Assembly (NCBI RefSeq): GCF_009735645.1
Contig: NZ_CP032550.1
Location: 496,001 to 560,000 of the forward strand
DNA from: Microbacterium oryzae
Lineage (GTDB): Bacteria > Actinomycetota > Actinomycetes > Actinomycetales > Microbacteriaceae
DNA: 64,000 bases
Reading direction: 5' to 3'
Shown: piece after piece, positions 56,135-64,000 of the stretch
Layout of the letters: every line of letters starts with the position of its first letter
Numbering within the stretch: the stretch's first letter is position 1
The notes under the pieces: model-generated
The model's database searches: none
What the model was told of the DNA's origin: nothing
What the model saw: the letters and a program-made list of their open reading frames with translations, nothing else
Translations under genes and position numbers: made by a program

Positions 56135-57406
56135 ATGGCTCGCATCGGTGAGAGTGCCGACCTCTTCAAGTGCTCCTTCTGCGGCAAGAGTCAGAAGCAG
56201 GTGCAGCAGCTGATCGCCGGACCCGGCGTGTACATCTGCGACGAATGCGTCGAGCTCTGCAACGAGATCATCGAAGAGCGGATGGCCGAGTCCGGCTCCG
56301 AGGGAGCGGTCGCCGAGTTCGACCTCCCGAAGCCGCGTGAGATCTTCGGCTTCCTCGAGGAGTACGTCGTGGGTCAGGAGCCCGCCAAGCGCGCCCTCGC
56401 GGTGGCCGTCTACAACCACTACAAGCGCGTGCGGGCACGCGGCGAGATCAAGACGGCCGAGCAGAAGGCCGAGGACGTCGAGATCGCGAAGAGCAACATC
56501 CTCATGCTCGGCCCCACCGGCTCGGGCAAGACCTATCTCGCGCAGACCCTGGCGAAGCGCCTCAACGTGCCGTTCGCCGTCGCGGACGCCACGGCGCTGA
56601 CGGAGGCCGGCTACGTCGGCGAGGACGTGGAGAACATCCTCCTCAAGCTGCTGCAGGCCGCGGACTTCGACGTGAAGCGCGCGGAGACCGGCATCATCTA
56701 CATCGACGAGGTCGACAAGATCGCCCGCAAGGCGGAGAACCCCTCGATCACGCGCGACGTGTCGGGCGAGGGCGTGCAGCAGGCGCTGCTGAAGATCCTC
56801 GAGGGAACGGTGGCGTCGGTGCCCCCGCAGGGCGGCCGCAAGCACCCGCACCAGGAGTTCATCCAGATCGACACGACAAACGTCCTGTTCATCGTCGCGG
56901 GCGCGTTCGCCGGCCTCGAGGACATCATCTCCTCGCGCGTCGGCCGGCACGGCGTCGGCTTCGGCGCCCCGCTGCAGGACAAGCGGGAGGACGGCGGCTT
57001 GTACGCGGAGGTGCTCCCGGAGGACCTGCACAAGTTCGGCCTCATCCCCGAGTTCATCGGGCGCCTCCCCGTCATCGCATCCGTGGGCGCGCTCGACCAG
57101 GACGCGCTGATGGAGATCCTCACCGTGCCGCGCAACGCGCTCGTGAAGCAGTACCAGCGCATGTTCCAGCTCGACGGCGTCGACCTCAATTTCGAGGAGG
57201 ACGCGCTGCGCGCGATCGCGGACCTCGCCGTGGGACGCAAGACGGGCGCACGAGGCCTCCGCGCCATCCTCGAGGAGGTGCTCGGGCCGATCATGTTCGA
57301 GATCCCCTCCGCCGACGACGTGGCGAAGGTGGTCATCACCCGTGCGGCGGTCGAAGACGGCGCGGCTCCCACCGTGGTGCTGCGGCAGCGCAAGAAGAGC
57401 GCGTAG
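56135..57406 (+). CDS. clpX: ATP-dependent Clp protease ATPase subunit ClpX
   Basis: The 423-residue AAA+ unfoldase has an N-terminal zinc-binding domain (Cys13, Cys16, Cys35, Cys38), Walker A GPTGSGKT at 126-133, pore-1 loop GYVGED, Walker [11 protein letters not shown] and [20 protein letters not shown] at sensor 2. It feeds substrates to ClpP1P2. AGGAGGAG lies 9 bases before ATG 56135. Confidence 0.97.
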   Translation: MARIGESADLFKCSFCGKSQKQVQQLIAGPGVYICDECVELCNEIIEERMAESGSEGAVAEFDLPKPREIFGFLEEYVVGQEPAKRALAVAVYNHYKRVRARGEIKTAEQKAEDVEIAKSNILMLGPTGSGKTYLAQTLAKRLNVPFAVADATALTEAGYVGEDVENILLKLLQAADFDVKRAETGIIYIDEVDKIARKAENPSITRDVSGEGVQQALLKILEGTVASVPPQGGRKHPHQEFIQIDTTNVLFIVAGAFAGLEDIISSRVGRHGVGFGAPLQDKREDGGLYAEVLPEDLHKFGLIPEFIGRLPVIASVGALDQDALMEILTVPRNALVKQYQRMFQLDGVDLNFEEDALRAIADLAVGRKTGARGLRAILEEVLGPIMFEIPSADDVAKVVITRAAVEDGAAPTVVLRQRKKSA

Positions 57407-57424
57407 GCGGCGCCTGCGACGACG

Positions 57425-57452
57425 GAAGGGCCGGGAGCGATCCCGGCCCTTC
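57425..57452. terminator. Terminator between clpX and the permease gene
   Basis: A perfect 12-bp stem (57425-57436 with 57441-57452) has a GCGA loop between the convergent genes. Confidence 0.87.
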
Positions 57453-57461
57453 TGCTGTCTG

Positions 57462-59366
<1,905 letters not shown>

Positions 59367-59437
59367 CTGATCTCCGCCTCTCGAACTGGACACCGCATGA
59401 CGCTAGTCCTGCGCGGGGTCGCCGGACGGGCCGCGGC

Positions 59438-59456
59438 GTCAGGATCGCGTCAGGAT
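59438..59456. promoter_or_regulatory. Direct repeat in the permease-kinase divergent promoter
   Basis: GTCAGGAT at 59438-59445 recurs at 59449-59456, an 11-bp period on the same strand. OmpR/KdpE-type dimers bind such direct repeats. The downstream response regulator is the natural candidate. Confidence 0.6.
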
Positions 59457-59515
59457 TCCCGAGGTCGGCGCGCCGAGGGGGTGCGGTGCGCTCGGGAGCG
59501 GGGAGAATCCTTCTC

Positions 59516-60613
59516 GTGCGGCGCTTCGCGATGCTTCCCCTCCGACGACAGCTCGCGGCCTCCGCCGTGGTGCTGCTCGCGCTGGTGACGACGACGGCGG
59601 TCGTGGCGGCCTCGATGGACGCGCAGGATCTCGTGGTCGCCGCTCTTCTCTACCTCCTGATCGTGGTCGTCGGCGCCGTGCTCGGCGGGCTCGTCGTCGC
59701 CCTCGCCACGTCGGTGGTGGCGGGTCCGCTGCTCATCTTCTTCTTCACGGAGCCCGTGCACACCGTGCACGTCACGGACGTCGCCCAGCTCGTGGCCATC
59801 GCCGTGTTCGTCGCGGTGGGGGTGCTGGTGAGCCTCGTGGTGGGGCAGTCCGAGGCGCGGCTGCTGCTGGCCCGGCAGGTGATCGCCGCGGAGAGCCGCG
59901 CGCAGGCGGCCCAGGAGGCCGACCGCACGCGCAGCGCTCTGCTCGCCGCGGTCGGCCACGACCTCCGCACCCCCCTGGCTGCCGCGTCCGCGGCGGCGGC
60001 GAGCCTCGCCAGCGACGACGTCGAGTGGACGCCCGCCCAGCGTCGGGAGCTGCTCACCACCGCCCTGGACTCGCTGGCGCGGCTCGAGCGGCTGCTCGAC
60101 GATCTCCTCGCCTCGTCGCGCCTCGACGCGGGGGTGCTCCCGGTCGCGCTCGAGGCGATGCGGCCGGAGGACGCCGCGGCCCTCGCTCTCGACGAGCTCG
60201 GAGCGGAGGGCGACGACGTGCGCGTCGCCGTCTCCGGCGAGGTCGCCGACGCGGTCGGCGATCCGGTCCTCGTGCAGCGGGTCATCGTGAACCTCGTGCG
60301 CAACGCGCTGCACCACGGTGGAGGCGAGGTCGCGCTCCACATCAGCCAGACCCCGTCGGGCGTCGAGCTCGCCGTCGTGGACCGGGGCCCGGGGATCCCG
60401 GCGTCGCAGCGCGACGACGCCTTCCGCGCATTCCGTCGACTGGATGACCGGGGCACGGGGGCAGGCCTCGGACTCGCGCTCTCGCGCGGGTTCGCGGAGG
60501 CCATGGGCGGTGCGCTCGAGCTCCGACCGACCGAGGGCGGCGGCCTCACCGGCGTGCTGATCCTGCCCGTGGCTGCCGACGACCGCCGGCCGACGAGCGG
60601 AAGCCGATCATGA
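59516..60613 (+). CDS. Short KdpD-like sensor histidine kinase (DUF4118 membrane domain)
   Basis: The kinase of about 365 residues has four closely spaced hydrophobic segments (DUF4118-like, about residues 10-115), then HisKA with AAVGHDLRTPLAAASAAAAS and HATPase_c with VNLVRNALHHG, DRGPGIP and GAGLGLALSRGFAEAMGGAL. Compared with KdpD it lacks the whole N-terminal KdpD/USP cytosolic region and the GAF domain. A GAGAAT -10-like element lies just before GTG 59516, fitting a leaderless mRNA; GTG 59486 and ATG 59531 are alternatives. The stop overlaps the regulator by ATGA. Confidence 0.88.
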   Translation: MRRFAMLPLRRQLAASAVVLLALVTTTAVVAASMDAQDLVVAALLYLLIVVVGAVLGGLVVALATSVVAGPLLIFFFTEPVHTVHVTDVAQLVAIAVFVAVGVLVSLVVGQSEARLLLARQVIAAESRAQAAQEADRTRSALLAAVGHDLRTPLAAASAAAASLASDDVEWTPAQRRELLTTALDSLARLERLLDDLLASSRLDAGVLPVALEAMRPEDAAALALDELGAEGDDVRVAVSGEVADAVGDPVLVQRVIVNLVRNALHHGGGEVALHISQTPSGVELAVVDRGPGIPASQRDDAFRAFRRLDDRGTGAGLGLALSRGFAEAMGGALELRPTEGGGLTGVLILPVAADDRRPTSGSRS

Positions 60614-61284
60614 CCATCCTCATCGTGGAGGACGATGCCGCCATCCGCCGCACCCTCGCGCTCAACCTGGAGGCGCGCGGGTACGACGTGGCGGAGGCGG
60701 GCGACGGCGCCGAGGCCGTGCGCGAGATCGCGCGACGGGAGCCGGCCCTCGTCATCCTCGACCTCGGCCTGCCGGCGCTCGACGGCATCGACGTGATCGC
60801 GACGGTCCGCAGCGCGCACCGCATGCCCATCCTCGTGCTGAGCGGACGATCGCAGACCGCCGAGAAGGTCGCGGCGCTCGACGCCGGCGCGAACGACTAC
60901 GTGACGAAGCCGTTCGCCGTCGACGAGCTGCTGGCGCGCGTGCGCGCGCTGCTGCGGGTCTCACCCGCCCGAGCGGGCGAGGCCGACCGCTTCCAGCTCG
61001 GACCCTCGATCGTCGACCTCGCCGCGCACGCCGTCACGCGCGAGGGCGCGACCGTCCATCTCACCGCAACCGAGTGGTCGATGCTCGAGGTGCTGCTGCG
61101 GAACGTCGGCAGGCTCGTGGGCAAGCGGGAGCTGCTCACGACCGTGTGGGGGCCGACGTACACGGGCGAGGACGCCTATCTGCGTCTCTACATGAGCCAG
61201 CTCCGGCGCAAGCTCGAAGCGGACCCCGCCCGGCCCCGCCACCTGCTGACCGAGCCGGGGCTCGGCTACCGCTACCGCCCCTGA
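60610..61284 (+). CDS. KdpE-like response regulator (OmpR family)
   Basis: The 224-residue regulator has a receiver domain with acidic pair Glu-Asp-Asp in TILIVEDDAAIRR, phospho-acceptor Asp in LVILDLGLPALDG and the Lys in DYVTKPFAVDELLARVR, followed by a winged helix (LTATEWSMLEVLLRNVGRLV, LRLYMSQLRRKLE, GLGYRYRP). ATG 60610 overlaps the kinase stop. It probably controls the divergent permease and itself through the direct repeat at 59438. Confidence 0.92.
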   Translation: MTILIVEDDAAIRRTLALNLEARGYDVAEAGDGAEAVREIARREPALVILDLGLPALDGIDVIATVRSAHRMPILVLSGRSQTAEKVAALDAGANDYVTKPFAVDELLARVRALLRVSPARAGEADRFQLGPSIVDLAAHAVTREGATVHLTATEWSMLEVLLRNVGRLVGKRELLTTVWGPTYTGEDAYLRLYMSQLRRKLEADPARPRHLLTEPGLGYRYRP

Positions 61285-61294
61285 GCTCGCCCGC

Positions 61295-63337
61295 CTACGC
61301 GTCGAGCCCGCGGCGGCGGAGGAGCGGGGCGATATCGGCGTCGCGGCCTCGGAAGTCGCGGTACGCGTCGAGCGGGTCCTTCGCGCCGCCGACCGCCAGC
61401 AGGAGCCGCCGGAACCGATCACCCGCCTCCCGGGAGAGGCCGCCGTTCTCGCGGAACCACTCCACCGTGTCGGCGTCGAGCACCTCCGCCCAGATGTAGG
61501 AGTAGTAGCCGGCGCTGTACCCGCCGGCGAACACGTGCTGGAAGTAGGTCGAGGAGTACCGCGGCGGCACCGCGGGGTCGTCGAGGCCGATCTCCGCGAG
61601 TGCGGCGGCCTCGAACGCCGCGACGTCGTCCACGGCGGCCGCCTCCGTCGCGCTGAGGGAGTGCCAGGCCTGGTCGAGCCAGGCGGCGGCGAGGTACTCG
61701 CTCGTCTCGAAGCCCTGGTTGAACGTTGTGCTCGCCCGCAGCCGGTCCACGATCTCCGACGGCAGCGGCTCGCCCGTCTCGTGGTGCACGGCATAGTTCG
61801 CGAGCACCTCGGGCCACAGGATCCACATCTCGTTCACCTGGCTCGGGAACTCCACGAAGTCGCGATGGACGGCCGTTCCCGCGAAGTGCGGATACTCCAC
61901 GCGCGCGAAGAGGCCGTGCAGCGCGTGCCCGAATTCGTGGAACAGCGTCGTCACGTTGTCGAGCGTGAGCAGCGTCGGCTCCCCCGGGCCCGGCTTCGAC
62001 ACGTTGAGGTTGTTGACGACGACAGGCTTCGTGCCGCGCAGCTCCGACTGCGCGACGAGCGAGTTCATCCAGGCGCCGCCGCGCTTCGTGTCGCGCGCGT
62101 AGAGGTCGAGGAGGTACAGCCCGAGGGCGGAGCCGTCGGCGTCGAAAACTTCGAACGTGCGCACGTCGCGGTGGTAGCTCACGAGGTCGGCGCGCTCGCG
62201 GAACGAGACGCCGTACAGGGCGTGCGCGGCGTGGAACACCCCGTCCTGCAGCACGCGCTCCGCCTCGAACCAGGGCCGGAGGGCCGCGACGTCGATGGCG
62301 TACGACTCCTGCCGCACCTTCTCCGTGAAGAACGCCCAGTCCGAGGCTTCGATCGGATGGCCGGCGGCCCGTTCCAGGGCCGTCTTCTCCCGCTGCGCGT
62401 TCCGTGCCGCGGGTCGGGCGAGACGGTGCAGGAGGTCGCGCACCGCCTCCGGCGAGCCCGCCGTCTCGTCGGCGGTGACGTAGGCGGCGTGCGACGGGTA
62501 GCCGAGGAGCTCCGCCCGCTCCGCACGCAGGCGGACGATCTCGCGCACCACCGCCGTGTTGTCGTGGGCGCTCCCACGAGCGGCGCGCGCTCGCGACGCG
62601 GCGAGCAGGCGCCGGCGGCTCTCCGGACGGACCAGGGAGGACAGGTGCGGATGGCCGGTGAACAGCGTGAGCGGGATGACGTGCCGCCCGTCGAGACCGC
62701 GGGCGCGAGCGGCCTCCGTCGCAGCGGAGATCTCGCCCGCAGACAGCCCTTCGAGCTCCGCTGCGGAGTCGAACACGACCGCCCGCTCGTTGGTGTCGGC
62801 GAGGAGGTTCTTCTCGAACCGCGTGGTGAGGGTCGCCAGCCGGGAGTTGAGCTCCGTCAGGCGGTCCTTCGCCGCCGCATCGAGCGCGGCGCCCGCCCGC
62901 ACCATCTCCGTGTGCCGACGTTCGACCAGCCGACGCTGCTCGGGCGTCAGCGGCAGGTCGTCGCGTCGCGCGTGCACGGCCGCGATCCGCTCGGAGAGCA
63001 CGGCGTCGAGGGTGATCGCGTCGGCGTGCGCGGACATCAGCGGCGCGAGCTGCTCGTCGATCTCCTGGATCTCCGGCGACGCATCCGCGGAGTTCACGGT
63101 GTAGAACGCACGGGAGACCGCGTCGAGGAGCGCGCCGGATCGCTCCAGTGCCTCCAGCGTGTTCTCGAACGTCGGCGCCGCCCGCTCCGCGGTGATCGCG
63201 TCGATCTCCGCACGCTGCTCCGCGAAGGCCGCCCGGAACGCCGGCAGATAGTGCTGCGGCTCGATCGCGGCGTAGTCCGGGATGCCGTAGGGCAGCGGTG
63301 AGGGAGCCAGAAGCGGATTGAAAGCCGGCGCGGTCAT
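61295..63337 (-). CDS. dcp: M3-family metallopeptidase, peptidyl-dipeptidase Dcp
   Basis: The 680-residue oligopeptidase begins NPLLAPSPLPYGIPDYAAIE and has the zinc motif TLFHEFGHALHGLFARVEYP (HExxH) with the downstream Glu region in DFVEFPSQVNEMW. The tyrosine-rich GGYSAGYYSYIWAEV near the C-terminus is typical of Dcp. It releases dipeptides from peptide C-termini in the cytoplasm, complementing PepN. It converges on the regulator gene with 10 bases between stops. Confidence 0.94.
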   Translation of the reverse strand: MTAPAFNPLLAPSPLPYGIPDYAAIEPQHYLPAFRAAFAEQRAEIDAITAERAAPTFENTLEALERSGALLDAVSRAFYTVNSADASPEIQEIDEQLAPLMSAHADAITLDAVLSERIAAVHARRDDLPLTPEQRRLVERRHTEMVRAGAALDAAAKDRLTELNSRLATLTTRFEKNLLADTNERAVVFDSAAELEGLSAGEISAATEAARARGLDGRHVIPLTLFTGHPHLSSLVRPESRRRLLAASRARAARGSAHDNTAVVREIVRLRAERAELLGYPSHAAYVTADETAGSPEAVRDLLHRLARPAARNAQREKTALERAAGHPIEASDWAFFTEKVRQESYAIDVAALRPWFEAERVLQDGVFHAAHALYGVSFRERADLVSYHRDVRTFEVFDADGSALGLYLLDLYARDTKRGGAWMNSLVAQSELRGTKPVVVNNLNVSKPGPGEPTLLTLDNVTTLFHEFGHALHGLFARVEYPHFAGTAVHRDFVEFPSQVNEMWILWPEVLANYAVHHETGEPLPSEIVDRLRASTTFNQGFETSEYLAAAWLDQAWHSLSATEAAAVDDVAAFEAAALAEIGLDDPAVPPRYSSTYFQHVFAGGYSAGYYSYIWAEVLDADTVEWFRENGGLSREAGDRFRRLLLAVGGAKDPLDAYRDFRGRDADIAPLLRRRGLDA

Positions 63338-63394
63338 CCCGCCAGCCTAACGACGGAGGCCCACCGGCCATCCGGTGCCGCTCACACGAAGGTA

Positions 63395-63432
63395 TTGCAA
63401 AGGAACCTTTGCAAAGCTATGTTTGCAAACAT
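63395..63432 (+). promoter_or_regulatory. Stacked TTTGCAAA palindromes over the promoter and start of the ArsR-type gene
   Basis: TTGCAAAGG and CCTTTGCAA (63395-63403 and 63406-63414) form a 20-bp palindrome, and ATGTTTGCAAACAT (63419-63432) forms a 14-bp perfect palindrome that includes the start codon. The motif is AT-rich in a GC-rich region and most likely an autoregulatory operator. Confidence 0.7.
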
Positions 63433-64000
63433 GACGGAGGAATCCCCGACGACGCGCGTTCTCGATACCGGCGCATTGCGTGCACTCGCTCATCCGCTGC
63501 GCGTGCGGATCCTCGATCTGCTCAGCCAGGAGGGCCCGCAGACCGCCAGCACGCTGGCGGCCCTGACGGGGGAGTCATCCGGCTCGACGAGTTACCACCT
63601 GCGCATGCTCGCGCGGCACGACCTGGTCCGCGAGGTCGAGGGGCGGGCAGGGCGCGAGCGCTGGTGGGAGCGCCCACGCGGGCGGATCAGCTTCGGCGAC
63701 GAGTCCGTGGGCGACTCGCCGGCCGCGCGCGCCGTGCTCCAGGTCGCAGTCGCCGAGTACCACCGGGCGCGGTTCCAGGAGATGTTCGACTACTTCACCC
63801 GCGGTGCCGATGCGGAGAGCGAGGAATGGCGCGACGCGAGCGTGTCATCGACCACGACCGCGCACCTGACCGCGGCGCAGATGCGCGAGCTGGCCGAGCG
63901 GATGGACGCCCTGTTCAGCGAGTACGCCGAGCGCTATCGAGGGCAGACGGGAGAGGACGTGCGCGCGGTGTCGCTGCGTGCGGACATGTTCCCGCTGCCG
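63431..64000 (+). CDS. ArsR-type winged-helix transcriptional regulator, partial
   Basis: The open frame of 190 residues runs off the right edge. The N-terminal domain has ALRALAHPLRVRILDLLSQE, PQTASTLAALTGESSGSTSY and HLRMLARHDLVREVEG, the ArsR/HTH_20 fold, followed by a helical region. No metal-binding CxC motif is seen. ATG 63431 lies inside the second TTTGCAAA palindrome, so the mRNA is probably leaderless or very short. A transporter gene usually follows such regulators, but that lies outside the window. Confidence 0.85.
   Translation, partial: MTEESPTTRVLDTGALRALAHPLRVRILDLLSQEGPQTASTLAALTGESSGSTSYHLRMLARHDLVREVEGRAGRERWWERPRGRISFGDESVGDSPAARAVLQVAVAEYHRARFQEMFDYFTRGADAESEEWRDASVSSTTTAHLTAAQMRELAERMDALFSEYAERYRGQTGEDVRAVSLRADMFPLP

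Overview
The window is a contiguous piece of a high-GC actinobacterial chromosome, most likely family Microbacteriaceae and plausibly Microbacterium or a close relative. The evidence is the GC-rich third positions, many GTG starts and ATGA/GTGA overlaps, the ClpP1-ClpP2-ClpX block, the treX-treY-treZ operon, a SufS-SufU pair, a GlbO-type globin, actinobacterial RpiB and Nei2-like proteins, and GlnR-type half-sites in front of ammonium and nitrite genes. No prophage, insertion sequence, CRISPR array or rRNA operon is visible. It reads as core chromosome with a few local rearrangements.

Layout. 1-2.8 kb: end of a sulfurtransferase, divergent zapE, and the ammonium transporter amt behind a consensus GlnR box. 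2.8-9.8 kb: an orphan PemK/MazF-like gene, then a nitrite assimilation block: FNT-family nitrite channel, nirB, nirD, siroheme synthase, and a HemD-like protein fused to a winged-helix DNA-binding domain (NnaR type). 9.8-11.6 kb: a membrane-anchored unknown and five tRNAs (Val-CAC, Gly-GCC twice, Cys, Val-GAC) with strong hairpin terminators. 11.8-18.2 kb: thrS, an Ap4A phosphorylase-type HIT protein, and the vitamin B6 locus (MocR regulator divergent from pdxST, then convergent pdxY). 18.2-23.4 kb: L,D-transpeptidase, yebC, dinB, a GerW-like small protein, a P-loop kinase, and the DUF2017/clpS/zincin operon.

23.4-28.2 kb: an SDR remnant next to tRNA-His, an oligoribonuclease gene split by a one-base frameshift in a C run, tRNA-Arg, two small unknowns, msrA, a second-type ssb and ettA. 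28.2-32.5 kb: a glycine-betaine/proline type ABC operon (ATPase with CBS domains, permease) with two tandem paralogous binding proteins. 32.9-38.2 kb: thioesterase, sufS-sufU, tesB, an unknown, globin and MscS channel. 38.2-46.5 kb: pepN, rpiB, a Nei-type glycosylase, PaiB, an amidohydrolase, a repeat-bearing gap, dps with a dyad operator and an iron-box-like site, gamma carbonic anhydrase, and tRNA-Gly and tRNA-Pro.

46.5-64 kb: trigger factor with a long Lys/Ala tail, treZ/treY/treX, clpP1-clpP2-clpX, an APC-type permease divergent from a KdpD-like short sensor kinase and its response regulator (with an 11-bp-period direct repeat between them), an M3 metallopeptidase, and the start of an ArsR-type regulator under stacked TTTGCAAA palindromes.

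Cooperating sets: nitrogen acquisition (amt, nirC-nirBD, siroheme supply, GlnR/NnaR control); B6 synthesis and salvage; osmotic and potassium stress (betaine ABC importer, MscS, trehalose synthesis, possible K+-linked two-component system); proteostasis (tig, ClpP1P2/ClpX, ClpS, PepN, Dcp).
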